Shown here piece by piece: positions 16,822 through 26,914 of a stretch of DNA of 64,000 bases; position 1 is the first letter of the stretch; each line of letters opens with the position of its first letter. This DNA is from RGIG5050 sp045636065. GTDB lineage: Bacteria > Verrucomicrobiota > Kiritimatiellia > RFP12 > UBA1067. The stretch spans positions 1 through 64,000 of the forward strand of contig JAZTWW010000046.1 of NCBI GenBank assembly GCA_045636065.1, written 5' to 3'. Below the pieces are notes generated by a model. That model was not told the DNA's origin, did not search any database, and was given only the letters and a program-made list of their open reading frames with translations. Made by a program: the position numbers and the translations under genes.

Positions 16822-17946
16822 TCATTTCCCTAAAAGTTCTTCATAGGAAATTTTCATTCCCGATGCAATGGCTGGCCATGAATATTTGCTCTCAACCAGT
16901 TTCCGGCCACGTTCCCCCATCGCATTTCTCTCTTCATCACTCAAGTCCGTTAACTCCCGCAAAGCGAGATCCATTTCATCCCAACTACCCGTATTTCTTG
17001 GCATTTCGACGTGCCAACCGCATTTCTCTGTTTCCAATTCATGCCAAGGCGTACCCCTTGTCGTTATAGTCGGCAATCCTGCATACAACGCCTCGGCGAC
17101 AACGATCCCGAAATTCTCAGAATAACTCGGCAGAATAAATGCATCAGCTCGGCGATATGCTTTCCACTTCTCCTCGTCAGGTAATGCGCCCGTAAAAATT
17201 ATACTGTCATCCAATTTTAGTTCCCTAACACGGGCAAGAACTTTATCTTCATAATCCTTTTCTGCTTTCTCCTTAGCCGTATAAACAAGTTCCAACTCCC
17301 ATCCAACAGGCCGAACCCTCGCCCATGAGTCAACAAGATTCAACAAACCCTTCTTCTCGTGCATTCTGCTTAAAAATAACGCCCTACGCTTCCCATTAAG
17401 GTCCTTGATTCTCGGAGGCATCGTTTCAGGCACATTCACACCGTTGGGACTCATGATTATCTTTTGCATAAACCCCAGCCTGCGGCACTGATCCATTTCA
17501 CTTTTTGCCGTCACATGCAATGCTATTGCATGCGAAAGATCCCTCCCTTGGTATGTTAACAGTGCAAGCTTCTTCTTGAGCCATTTTTGACGTAACGACC
17601 AGACTTCCAATGTCCCTCTCGGTGCCAAAATATATGGGATGTTCCGTCGCCTAGCTTCAACCACTCCAAAATGCAGCATCAACTGCCAAATGCTATGTAT
17701 ATGAACTAAATCTGGCTTGACTTCATCCATAACCCGTCCAATGGCTTTAGACACTCCAAGCCACTTCATCTTACCTATGCATTGAAAATGCACTACCCCC
17801 TTCACCCAGGGCACTCCCAAGGGTTTTATTGCAAGTAGATAAGTGTCAACTCCGACTTCCTGCAACCCAGAGACCAATCCCTGTACACTCCTAGAGGGGC
17901 CTCCGCCTGTCCGGGAAATTGAGGATACTATATGCAAGACTTTCAT
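16822..17946 (-). CDS. Family 4 glycosyltransferase
   Basis: A 374-residue GT-B enzyme. The N-terminus (VLHIVSSISRTGGGPSRSV) has the Gly-rich acceptor loop, RMHEKKGLLNLVDSW is the central GT1-domain motif, and SYSENFGIVVAEALYAGLP holds E-x7-E. About the usual length. It overlaps the TupA-like gene by 4 nt. Confidence 0.9.
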   Translation of the reverse strand: MKVLHIVSSISRTGGGPSRSVQGLVSGLQEVGVDTYLLAIKPLGVPWVKGVVHFQCIGKMKWLGVSKAIGRVMDEVKPDLVHIHSIWQLMLHFGVVEARRRNIPYILAPRGTLEVWSLRQKWLKKKLALLTYQGRDLSHAIALHVTAKSEMDQCRRLGFMQKIIMSPNGVNVPETMPPRIKDLNGKRRALFLSRMHEKKGLLNLVDSWARVRPVGWELELVYTAKEKAEKDYEDKVLARVRELKLDDSIIFTGALPDEEKWKAYRRADAFILPSYSENFGIVVAEALYAGLPTITTRGTPWHELETEKCGWHVEMPRNTGSWDEMDLALRELTDLSDEERNAMGERGRKLVESKYSWPAIASGMKISYEELLGK

Positions 17947-18899
17947 TTACTCAATCCGCTCAAATCAATATACGACCCCAATTCATAATTGAATGATTGA
18001 GGATAAAAGGCATTGCAACCATTCCCACCGGTAAAAGTTAATTCGCCAAATACAATCCGCTTCCCACCAAGTACATATAGATCGACACGGCACTGCGGGA
18101 AATCACATGCGAGTTTCTGTGCGACATAAATCATTTCGTCAAGACATTCTGGTTTCTTGACAACATCCGTTTCCTTGCATGGATGCAAACTGCCGCGCCC
18201 TGGCATAAAGTTCCATTTCGCATCATATATATTACGATACCGCACTATCCCATCAACAATCTTTGGCTTGGAATAGCCGACCTCTTGCACAATGGGCCGA
18301 CTATTGGACAATGACTCTGTGAAATCAACCCAAATGTATTTGGTTACGCCCCTGAACGTAAAAAGTTTGTAATCCCTCAAAACTGGTGTTTCTGAATCAA
18401 CCAAAAACTTCTCACAGATAATCTGCGGCTTTATTTCATGATACTGCCATTCGCGGCCCACCCTGGAAAAATCACTCCGCAACCATTTGCGCATTTTTTT
18501 CTTAGCCAGATTCCAATCAATCTTTGACTTGTCCGGACAGATAATATTCCAACCCGAACCATGCGTGGCCTTCAAGACAAATTGACCAGGCAAATCGGCA
18601 AATGGTATCATGTCTACATCATCGTATACGTCAATACACTCGGCAAGATACTTTTCTCCTATGCGATCTTTAACAAACTCCCGCACCGCCCACTTGTCTG
18701 CACACGTCACCATAACAGGATTTCGATAGTGCAATTTAAGCCACTGTAGCTTTTCATTGAAATCCATTGGCGGATCAAGGTGCAACCGCTTGCCTGTCAT
18801 TACATTGTATTGGAAACGGATATATTGTTCATCAGAGAGCAGGTTCGTCAACCCACTTCTCCTTGCAACTGCCCAAGCCATTCTTTGAATTCTGGACAT
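17943..18899 (-). CDS. TupA-like ATP-grasp protein
   Basis: A 318-residue member of the TupA-like ATP-grasp family. Visible signs are MDFNEKLQWLKLHYRNPV, ADKWAVREFV, FVLKATHGSGWN (ATP-grasp beta-hairpin) and the acidic ELTFTGGNG end. Related proteins in teichuronopeptide and capsule loci are thought to ligate amino acids to polysaccharide carboxyl groups. Overlaps neighbours by 4 nt and 1 nt. Confidence 0.87.
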   Translation of the reverse strand: MSRIQRMAWAVARRSGLTNLLSDEQYIRFQYNVMTGKRLHLDPPMDFNEKLQWLKLHYRNPVMVTCADKWAVREFVKDRIGEKYLAECIDVYDDVDMIPFADLPGQFVLKATHGSGWNIICPDKSKIDWNLAKKKMRKWLRSDFSRVGREWQYHEIKPQIICEKFLVDSETPVLRDYKLFTFRGVTKYIWVDFTESLSNSRPIVQEVGYSKPKIVDGIVRYRNIYDAKWNFMPGRGSLHPCKETDVVKKPECLDEMIYVAQKLACDFPQCRVDLYVLGGKRIVFGELTFTGGNGCNAFYPQSFNYELGSYIDLSGLSK

Positions 18900-19735
18900 C
18901 AGTTATAAATCTCCTTATAGTTGTGACCCTTATACTTTCTTGAATCAATATATGAACGTAGATATGCACCTGATACCAATCTTTGGAAGCGATTTATCCA
19001 TTCAGATATCTTTCGAATTCTCTTGGTTGCTCCATAACGCAGATTAATCCTGTCGGCCTCATCTGTCGTCCGATTCTTGACATGATGCTCCGTTATCGTG
19101 CTTGCCGTTTTTGATTGTTCATGCAACCTAAAGCACCAAAGATATCTTTTCATTGTATGAAGACATATTCCCTTCTGCCAGAATCTTCGCCACAAATCCA
19201 CATCCATCACATAATGAGCATCAACATCAAATCCACCAACCGACCTGAGGTTGTCTAGCAAAAAGACAGAACTTGGTCCGTTCACGGGAGATGCCGGGGC
19301 AAACCTCCCCAAAAATGGCCACACCCTCACACATCTTGAACATCTCCACACATTCAACTCGGCATCCCCATACACCGTACTCCCTGCGAGCCACTCGCAC
19401 TTTGGATGGCTGTTCAAGTATTCAAGAATGGCTTTTATCGCTCCTGGCATTAATATGTCATCTGCATTAAGCCAGAAACCGTATCTTCCTCTCGCATGTG
19501 CAAAACCCTTGTTGAAAGCATCAGATTGTCCTTTGTCCTTTTCTGAGACCCACCATGCAATTGATCCTAAATGCTTCTTGATTACATCCGTAGAATTGTC
19601 TGCTGAGCCTCCATCAACAACAATTAATTCGCATAAATCGAAGCCATCCTGTTCGACAACCGACATGAGTGCCGTTTCAAGGAAGCGACCATAGTTGTAA
19701 TTTGCCACAATAATACTAATCAATGGTTGTATCAT
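18899..19735 (-). CDS. Family 2 glycosyltransferase
   Basis: A 278-residue GT2 with ISIIVANYNYGRFLETAL, LIVVDGGSADNSTDV and the LNADD metal site, very like the GT2 at 4064-4819 in layout. Its start (ATG at 19735) overlaps the upstream GT4 by 20 nt. Confidence 0.9.
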   Translation of the reverse strand: MIQPLISIIVANYNYGRFLETALMSVVEQDGFDLCELIVVDGGSADNSTDVIKKHLGSIAWWVSEKDKGQSDAFNKGFAHARGRYGFWLNADDILMPGAIKAILEYLNSHPKCEWLAGSTVYGDAELNVWRCSRCVRVWPFLGRFAPASPVNGPSSVFLLDNLRSVGGFDVDAHYVMDVDLWRRFWQKGICLHTMKRYLWCFRLHEQSKTASTITEHHVKNRTTDEADRINLRYGATKRIRKISEWINRFQRLVSGAYLRSYIDSRKYKGHNYKEIYN

Positions 19736-20957
19736 TTAACAAATCCTCATAAACCTTACGCATATTGATTGCATAATTTTCCCAAGTATAATTCTCTTTC
19801 ATCATCTTTGACGCATTTCGTCCGATCTCTTCGCGTTCATTTGGATGCTCTATAAGCCACTCGATCTTATCAGCAATGGCATTTGCATTTTTCATAGGAA
19901 CAACGCAGCCATTAATACCATCAGTGATTGGCAAACCACTTTGATATGTTGCTACAACTGGTAGCCCCGCAGTCAGAGCCTCCATACCGCTCTGTGCGCA
20001 ACCATCGGCTAGAGAGGGGAAAAGATAACAATCTGCTCTAGCTAAGAAATCCTTTAACTCATCCTGCGGCTTTTGACCATGATAAACAACTGGCAACTCT
20101 GCATATTTCTCAAGCAAGATTCTTGGTGCTTCTACTCTACCAACTATATCATATTCAACTTTCACACCCCTATCCACCAATACTTTCAGAGATTCCAAAA
20201 TATATTCTGCTCCTTTCAACAGAATGAATCCACCTGTAAATAGAACACGAAATGTATCATTGCAACTATAATCATCCTTTAATCCTTGAAAGTCTTCACG
20301 TACCCCCAAGTAAACCACTCGAAGTTTAGAAGCTGGATACCCTTGTTGAATAAATGAATCGCGTATATGATATGCATTGACTACGATCATATCAGCTTCA
20401 TTACAATCCCTAATCACATTAGTCCATACACCCACATCTGGATCAATCGTAGGCTTAAGCCCATATTTAGCGCAGTCGTCCCACAAATTCCTTTTACTAG
20501 CAGCCGGATGCAATGCACTGTGATCAACCAACACTTTCATACCATGTCGCTTAGCATACCTAATAGCGCCACCTTGTCCGGCACCACTCCGGACATGAAA
20601 AATCTCCCCGCCATGCAAATGACGCTTGCTATACCATCCAAAGAAACTCCAAATATACTTGTACAACTTTCTATAAACGCCATTGAAACACCTATCTAAA
20701 ATCAGCAACACTTGATTCAAAAATTCTGGCGCATAGCAACTGCATACTTTTATCTTCGCATCATGAATCTGCCTCTTTCTTATAGCACCAGTCAACTTTT
20801 TCCCTCTCAAAAAGGCCAAGAAACGAAGAATCGCCGATTTTTCATTTGTCGGCACATAGCCACAAATAAAACTTAGATTGTCCACTTCCTTCGCAACACT
20901 CTGCGCCGACGAGACTAAATGCAAGGGTCCAATGCCGCATGATAGTATAACTTTCAT
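19716..20957 (-). CDS. Family 4 glycosyltransferase
   Basis: A 413-residue GT-B enzyme. FRVLFTGGFILLKGAEYIL is the donor-binding start of the C-terminal domain, and FPSLADGCAQSGMEALTAGLP the E-x7-E-like region, with Gln-Ser before the second Glu as in some capsule GT4s. It follows the membrane polymerase/ligase gene by 1 bp. Confidence 0.9.
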   Translation of the reverse strand: MKVILSCGIGPLHLVSSAQSVAKEVDNLSFICGYVPTNEKSAILRFLAFLRGKKLTGAIRKRQIHDAKIKVCSCYAPEFLNQVLLILDRCFNGVYRKLYKYIWSFFGWYSKRHLHGGEIFHVRSGAGQGGAIRYAKRHGMKVLVDHSALHPAASKRNLWDDCAKYGLKPTIDPDVGVWTNVIRDCNEADMIVVNAYHIRDSFIQQGYPASKLRVVYLGVREDFQGLKDDYSCNDTFRVLFTGGFILLKGAEYILESLKVLVDRGVKVEYDIVGRVEAPRILLEKYAELPVVYHGQKPQDELKDFLARADCYLFPSLADGCAQSGMEALTAGLPVVATYQSGLPITDGINGCVVPMKNANAIADKIEWLIEHPNEREEIGRNASKMMKENYTWENYAINMRKVYEDLLNDTTID

Positions 20958-20958
20958 T

Positions 20959-22284
20959 TTAACATCCTATAGCAAGATTATTAAAACGACGACTATTGGC
21001 CTCCTTTTGAGATAGCAAGCAAAGTATTATTATCACTACCTCTGGAATGCGGTTTCCTGCAGGTGAAAACATAATGTCCCATACAAAAATTGGTATGCCT
21101 AGCGATAAGTACCCGAACAACTCCGGTATCGCATCAAGATTTCTAATTAGGGTCTTGAGCAATAACGCCAGTACATATGCCCAAAACAACAAACCGAACA
21201 CTCCATGCCACATCCAATATGTCATCAAATGCGAATGCGCCGGAATCCTTTTACGAATCCCTGGATGATTTGTAAAAAATTGCAACGCTCTTGCATAATC
21301 TTCCGGAGCACCATACTTATTTAGAAATTCAAGGTAAAGACCATCATAATCTATTGCCCATGATCCCCTACCGACAATTGGATGCTGTGATGCGGCATAT
21401 CCGCCAACAAAGAATTCTATTCGCCCTGCCATTATCATGTGCAAGGCTGAACTACTGCCCCTTGTTTGCATTTCATACTTCCTTTGCTCTTCCTCTCCAA
21501 GGCACCCTTTCGTAACGGCATATTGATATAAATACTTGGCTCCCAACATCACACACAGCAATGCCATCCCTATAAAAATAAAATGCCTTTTTATAAATCT
21601 CCCTCCCTTCTTTGATTGTTTCCCAAAATAGACCAACACCAAGGATACTGCAAGGGCGAGGAATCCAGATCTAGCACCTATATACAATGAATACGCAGCC
21701 ACTCCAGCAATTGACAATATGCAATATAAATAAGGTGTAGAAACAAACCAAGCACGAACGGGCAATAAGACGAAATGATCAATTAGACCTTTCCAATACA
21801 ACTTATAAGCAATCGTCTTGTCTATAGCTTGTTCAAGCGACAATTCATCGTCAACAGAAGAAGCTCGCTGGAAAAGAAACGTAGAAAGCACATACGATAA
21901 TGCGCATCCTAAAATAAACCATCTTGTCGCCTTTACATTTCTCCTTAAAAGATGATATAAGCATATCACATTACACAAATACACGACAGGAGTTGCGACA
22001 CCCTTTAATGAAAATATTAAGTTGATTCCATTATATATATCTGCAAAAACAGCCCCTAAAAACCACAGCAACAGCAACGATATCAAAGTTATAATACCAT
22101 CACGCCGAAAATTTGGCATCTCTCGCGTTACAACAAATGGTGTCGCGCAGATAAAAGCCAGCTCTGTAATCGCTAAACTTCCTCCGATGCTGATACGTGC
22201 CATAGAAAAAAGCCCAACCCAGAACAAAAGAACAGCGTTTTGACGCTCATCCCTTATCGAATACATTTTCTGATTATCAATCAT
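20959..22284 (-). CDS. O-antigen ligase/polymerase-like membrane protein
   Basis: A 441-residue polytopic membrane protein with about ten hydrophobic segments and one large periplasmic loop (about residues 240-345) containing a GRIEFFVGGYAA-like region and HSHLMTYW. That layout fits the Wzy/WaaL superfamily: polymerising or ligating lipid-linked glycan at the outer face of the inner membrane. Position beside the flippase supports it. Which of the two activities it has cannot be decided. Confidence 0.8.
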   Translation of the reverse strand: MIDNQKMYSIRDERQNAVLLFWVGLFSMARISIGGSLAITELAFICATPFVVTREMPNFRRDGIITLISLLLLWFLGAVFADIYNGINLIFSLKGVATPVVYLCNVICLYHLLRRNVKATRWFILGCALSYVLSTFLFQRASSVDDELSLEQAIDKTIAYKLYWKGLIDHFVLLPVRAWFVSTPYLYCILSIAGVAAYSLYIGARSGFLALAVSLVLVYFGKQSKKGGRFIKRHFIFIGMALLCVMLGAKYLYQYAVTKGCLGEEEQRKYEMQTRGSSSALHMIMAGRIEFFVGGYAASQHPIVGRGSWAIDYDGLYLEFLNKYGAPEDYARALQFFTNHPGIRKRIPAHSHLMTYWMWHGVFGLLFWAYVLALLLKTLIRNLDAIPELFGYLSLGIPIFVWDIMFSPAGNRIPEVVIIILCLLSQKEANSRRFNNLAIGC

Positions 22285-22355
22285 TTCTACCGTATCTTTC
22301 AGACGCTTTATAACAACCTAACATGTGCCTTCAGGACACCTCAGAATCCTTGCTA

Positions 22356-23915
22356 CTAGGATGCCATCAATCTCTTAATATACATTTTTACCTTAAGAGT
22401 TAAATACAACCTATCGTCCGTATCAAAGAGAAAATTCCATGCAGAAATAAACATCACAGAAATCGAACAAAAAGACAAAACCACTAATCTCACAAACGAC
22501 TGAGCCATGACTGTCTGTAGAAAAAGCCCAGAAACAATCCCTACAATCGAAATACAACACAATGGCAAAACGACAAATCTAAGCCAGTATCTTGCGCTTA
22601 ATCCAGTATACAATCTTGCGACAAATACATCTGACAAGCATGCTAAGACTGTTGTAATTATCAATGCAATGCAAACCATGTATGGTTGTCTACAAATTAA
22701 GATCGTCACCATGGACAAAGGAATCGCCGTAAGACACGCAGTTCCCCTGAATAATTGGAACCAAGCGACCTTGCCAACAGCTCGGACCGCCTGCCCCTGA
22801 CCAAGTGACAACTTTTCCAAGACAACAACGACAAGCCAACAAAGGCATAGAGATTCTGCATGTTCGGGGGGATTTTTAAGCCATACCTTCAACACTTCTG
22901 AAATCTCAAGGCCTATAGGAACCGCAAAAACCATCGTTAACAACGTCCCGAATTTACTCGCAGTATATGCTAGTTTTGTCATACGTTTCATATTTCCTTC
23001 GCCGTAAGCAGTTGTCACCGCTGGACCAAACGCCCCATTCAGTGCACCTGTTAAGGCAGCCGCCTCTCCCCCTACTGTCGATCCTACAGTATAAGCTGCG
23101 TTTACCTTTGGCCCGAATATCTTATTAACAATAATTTCAAGACACTGATGACGCGCAAGATAACCTATTCCTCCAAAAGCCTGCCACCAAGCATAGCTAG
23201 CCAACTGCTTAATTTTTTTTAAGTTCATTATCGAAGACAGAACCATTCTGCATTCAGGAAAAACTTTGAGTGCACGAACACAAATTACCATTTGCGGCAC
23301 AATAGCAATAATGCACATTGCACACCCATACCCCAACAACCAATCCCTTTCAATAGTAGTCATATAATAAACAAAACCAGTTCTGAAAAGGACCTGCGTT
23401 AAGCTATATGCCGTTAGCTCAGCTATATACTGTTTTGCAGTAAACATAGCCTGAAAAGGGACATTGATCATGCTTATAAAACAGGAAATCATGGAGAAAC
23501 GCCAAAGCCAAAGACATGTTTCAATTCTAGATGCTGGTATTGTGAGCCAGCCGGTGGTTATCGCCATTTTCCCTAACGGATAGCCAAGAGCAACCAGAAA
23601 AAGTGGAAGAATCGTATGAATCATAACACCTGTAGTAAACCATTCACGACATTCAGATATTGCTCTCGTTTTATCTGTTGTAGCGTTCGCCTTTCCGATT
23701 GAGTAAGCGTAAAATCTACTTAACGCTGCACTAAATTGGATATTTATGAAGCTTACAAATAGCACAAGGCTTCCTACAACGCCAAACAACCCAAACTTCT
23801 CGTGCCCTAAGGCCATCAAAACCCACCTTGTAGAGAAAATACCGCACAATACGCCTACAAGTGTTCTTCCGTAAGTTGCAAGAACATTAACAACTATTCT
23901 CTGATTTGGGGACAT
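22356..23915 (-). CDS. Polysaccharide flippase (Wzx/MATE-like)
   Basis: A 519-residue polytopic protein with about 12-14 membrane segments, beginning MSPNQRIVVNVLATYGRTL. Such flippases move undecaprenyl-linked repeat units across the inner membrane. A 71-bp gap separates it from the polymerase-like gene. A broken copy of its first ~35 codons, with the same ATG-TCC-CCT-AAT start, lies at 26915-27022 upstream of the operon. Confidence 0.87.
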   Translation of the reverse strand: MSPNQRIVVNVLATYGRTLVGVLCGIFSTRWVLMALGHEKFGLFGVVGSLVLFVSFINIQFSAALSRFYAYSIGKANATTDKTRAISECREWFTTGVMIHTILPLFLVALGYPLGKMAITTGWLTIPASRIETCLWLWRFSMISCFISMINVPFQAMFTAKQYIAELTAYSLTQVLFRTGFVYYMTTIERDWLLGYGCAMCIIAIVPQMVICVRALKVFPECRMVLSSIMNLKKIKQLASYAWWQAFGGIGYLARHQCLEIIVNKIFGPKVNAAYTVGSTVGGEAAALTGALNGAFGPAVTTAYGEGNMKRMTKLAYTASKFGTLLTMVFAVPIGLEISEVLKVWLKNPPEHAESLCLCWLVVVVLEKLSLGQGQAVRAVGKVAWFQLFRGTACLTAIPLSMVTILICRQPYMVCIALIITTVLACLSDVFVARLYTGLSARYWLRFVVLPLCCISIVGIVSGLFLQTVMAQSFVRLVVLSFCSISVMFISAWNFLFDTDDRLYLTLKVKMYIKRLMAS

Positions 23916-23931
23916 GCTAACCTTGGAATGT

Positions 23932-24639
23932 CTAACCTCTTGCCAAAAAACTCAACCATTCATCCTTATTGCGACTTAAATACCATTTATGGTTCGAGTA
24001 GTCCTTATAAAACATTGGCGCCATAGTGCTTTCCCATTGAACAACAGGCGTCTTCCAATCGCCGTAAAGCTTCTCTAAAACAACTTCATAGTTATCAGGC
24101 ACAAACGTTGTCACCCCATGAATAGATAGAGTTGCCAAGTTTTTAGGTATTGGCCAATAAAAAACTGGCCAGTAAATGTTCTTTTTATCCGTGATATGGC
24201 ATATTGATCTTCTGTCATCGTCAAAATGCAATTGAAAAAAATCTATGCTTACCTCTTTGTATCGCATTGAGAACTCGTGTAATTTATTGTCAAGCAACAA
24301 GAATCTTTCAAAAACAAACCCCTCATTCTCCAAAGACTCAAAAAAAGGTTTTACTTTCCCATTTTCGGGCATCATCGCAAAATCTATATCCTCATCGTGT
24401 GGAATAAAGCCACCGTCTCGCACAAATCCCAACAAAGTGCCAAAAGCAGCATGATATGGCATAGAGACGCTCACAGCCACTTTGTATATCCTCTCGACAG
24501 CTTCATAACCGTAACGCCGGATAAGGCGACGTTTAATCTTCAACACATGTACAGCAAACCATCTAACAAATGGATACAACAGCCTTTTGAGAATAGCATT
24601 TTCTCGTAACTTTATCCGCAAGTTCCTTAAAACGTCCAT
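23932..24639 (-). CDS. LicD family phosphotransferase
   Basis: A 235-residue LicD-type protein: YHAAFGTLLGFVRDGGFI then DEDIDFAMM as the acidic metal site. Together with the adjacent LicD (24656) and the cytidylyltransferase fusion (25526) it forms a phospho-decoration block at the start of the operon. Confidence 0.87.
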   Translation of the reverse strand: MDVLRNLRIKLRENAILKRLLYPFVRWFAVHVLKIKRRLIRRYGYEAVERIYKVAVSVSMPYHAAFGTLLGFVRDGGFIPHDEDIDFAMMPENGKVKPFFESLENEGFVFERFLLLDNKLHEFSMRYKEVSIDFFQLHFDDDRRSICHITDKKNIYWPVFYWPIPKNLATLSIHGVTTFVPDNYEVVLEKLYGDWKTPVVQWESTMAPMFYKDYSNHKWYLSRNKDEWLSFLARG

Positions 24640-24655
24640 GTTAAGGTTCTTTCAA

Positions 24656-25519
24656 TTAGACATGGTTATATGCCCTGTGAAACAAATGCTCAGGTATTCG
24701 ACTTTCTGGAGGTGGAAGTTCTCGCCAATTACCAAACAACTGCGTCAAATACAACTCCGCCATCGATGGAACAGATATACTTCCATCTTCAAATGGCACG
24801 ACACGTCCTTCACCAAACATCCCCTTAGCAAATATTCTGTCTGTACGCATTTTAAAAAAGGCAAATTCAGCCACAGACTTACTTGTAGCATAAGGCCATC
24901 GCATAGCATATGTATCATATAATTCCATCATGGCATCATTATCAGCAGTCCGTGGATAAAGCCATGAAACAAAAAATCCAAGTATCCGACATGCTGCATA
25001 TACAAATGGCCGACTCTTGCCAGTCGCCTCTTTCGTAACTGTTGAACTATTCGGAAATCTATATAATTGGCATAAACGTAATGCACGTCGTCCGAGCCAC
25101 CATTTTTTGATATCGCAAATTGACGTAGGTAGCCCATCCAAAATGAATATATCAATGGACGGCTCTCGATCCGTATCAATTCTTGTCGCTTGTCGCAATT
25201 TATCAAGGAGTCCACTCTCAAAATTCAATATTTTCCCGAAATATATAGACGACCGTCTTTCTACGCCACCTCGAATAAAACGCATATTTTTAGGTAATTC
25301 GTCATTAATGATTGCAACAAGTTTATTAAAGTCTTCTCGCGGCATTGCAACGTCAAAATCATCATCCCACGGTATAAAACCCTTGTGTCGAATTGCACCC
25401 AAAGCTGTGCCTCCAATTGCAAAATACAAAAGATTATGCTTTTGGCAAATTCTAGAATATTCGTGGAATATTTTTAATACTTCCAGCTGATACGGTCTCA
25501 AATCCCAACTTGGCATCAT
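24656..25519 (-). CDS. LicD family phosphotransferase
   Basis: A 287-residue LicD of the canonical branch: LLYFAIGGTALGAIRHKGFI then WDDDFDVAMPREDF. Closer to pneumococcal LicD than the other two homologues in this window. It ends just before the second LicD and starts 6 bp after the fusion gene. Confidence 0.9.
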   Translation of the reverse strand: MMPSWDLRPYQLEVLKIFHEYSRICQKHNLLYFAIGGTALGAIRHKGFIPWDDDFDVAMPREDFNKLVAIINDELPKNMRFIRGGVERRSSIYFGKILNFESGLLDKLRQATRIDTDREPSIDIFILDGLPTSICDIKKWWLGRRALRLCQLYRFPNSSTVTKEATGKSRPFVYAACRILGFFVSWLYPRTADNDAMMELYDTYAMRWPYATSKSVAEFAFFKMRTDRIFAKGMFGEGRVVPFEDGSISVPSMAELYLTQLFGNWRELPPPESRIPEHLFHRAYNHV

Positions 25520-25525
25520 CTTCTC

Positions 25526-26878
25526 CTAAATGAGATATTGCCGCGCACATGTCAGCAATCGGAGTAGATTTTTAGAATTATCAGAAGTCCAAGCACTGCT
25601 TGAACTTTCTTGTTTTTGAATATTATTAATAAGATCTGCTAGTTCATAACGCAATCCATCTCCGACAAAAGAACAAAACACGCGTCTTGTTGTCTGTCCC
25701 ATATCATTTCTAACCTCAAAATATTCGGTTTTCCACCAAGGGCTTGGAACATAAATATAACCAGTCGTTCCCGCCACAGTCAAGGCTCCCTCTGACTTTG
25801 CAGACAAGCCTACCGTGAAGATTCCTGTCGCGGAGGGATACTTGATCATACCCGTCGCAAAGGACTCAACGCGATCACTTGGGTCACGAAGCGGATGAAT
25901 CGTCATTTGTGATGGGTCAGCCGGACCGAGCAACTTGATAATCGGACAGAGTACATACGAGGCAAGTTCAGATATCGCGCCACCACCCATTGCCGGATCG
26001 TACTCACGAAGTGTCTTATCGAGCGTTAACTTAGTAAAGACGGCGTTCACTTGGCGAATCTTGCCAATCACGCCCCCCTTCGCCAAGTTGACAAGCCGTT
26101 TGAAGCATGGGGCAAAGGCTGTCTTAAGAGCCTCCTGAAGAACAACACCGTTTTTCGACGCCAAGGCATAGAGATCCTTTGCTTCTTCATAGTCAAGCGT
26201 CAATGGTTTCTCGCACAGGACATGCTTCTTTGCCGTTAGCGCCTTACGCACATAGTCGGCATGGAATGGATGCGGTGTGGCAACATAGACGACATCGACA
26301 GATTGCAACATCACGTCAAAATCTGAATATGCATCCTTAATCGAATGCTTCGCGGCAAACTCATCTGCGAGATTTCGCATTGGATTGCATACGGCATCAA
26401 ACACGATGCCTGACACAAATCGACTTTCGACGATAAACCGATTGGCTATTCTCCCACAGCCGACGATCCCACCGCGGAGAATGTGCCGCGAATCATTTCG
26501 GATCATTGTCGAGCTAATGCCCTTCGTTCGCGGCAGATAAACCACTTCGCACCATTCTTTCAGATAATCATACTTTCCGAGCCAGTCGTCGCCAATGACA
26601 AAAACATCTATGCCGTAGCGCTGTACGTCTTCAATCTTCTGCCCCTCATATTCTTCAACAAATATTACGTCTGCCATCCCACTATCCTTGACTTGCCCCA
26701 TCCGTTCGATGAGACTTTGCACAACATTCAGCTTGCCGCGCTCACGATCGTAATTTTCGCTTGTGACCCCAACGAAGAGCTTCCCGCCCGTACCGCAATA
26801 CATTCGTGCTCTTTCCAGAATGCGGCGATGCCCATCATGAAAGAAATCAAATGTTCCGTATGTTATCACATTAGCCAT
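25526..26878 (-). CDS. Fusion: cytidylyltransferase + Gfo/Idh/MocA oxidoreductase
   Basis: A 450-residue two-domain protein. Residues 1-130 are a TagD-like cytidylyltransferase (TYGTFDFFHDGHRRIL with HDGH; RTKGISSTMI). Residues about 138-450 are a Gfo/Idh/MocA NAD(P)-dependent oxidoreductase (GIVGCGRIANRF; CEKPLTLDYEEA with the conserved EKP). The ATG at 26878 has AAGGAG 8 nt upstream. An enzyme that both oxidises/reduces a polyol or sugar phosphate and activates it as a CDP derivative would suit the LicD genes that follow. It is the first intact gene of the polysaccharide operon. Confidence 0.88.
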   Translation of the reverse strand: MANVITYGTFDFFHDGHRRILERARMYCGTGGKLFVGVTSENYDRERGKLNVVQSLIERMGQVKDSGMADVIFVEEYEGQKIEDVQRYGIDVFVIGDDWLGKYDYLKEWCEVVYLPRTKGISSTMIRNDSRHILRGGIVGCGRIANRFIVESRFVSGIVFDAVCNPMRNLADEFAAKHSIKDAYSDFDVMLQSVDVVYVATPHPFHADYVRKALTAKKHVLCEKPLTLDYEEAKDLYALASKNGVVLQEALKTAFAPCFKRLVNLAKGGVIGKIRQVNAVFTKLTLDKTLREYDPAMGGGAISELASYVLCPIIKLLGPADPSQMTIHPLRDPSDRVESFATGMIKYPSATGIFTVGLSAKSEGALTVAGTTGYIYVPSPWWKTEYFEVRNDMGQTTRRVFCSFVGDGLRYELADLINNIQKQESSSSAWTSDNSKNLLRLLTCARQYLI

Positions 26879-26914
26879 TCTTTCTACTCCTTTCAAACTC
26901 TAATTCGTAATGTT

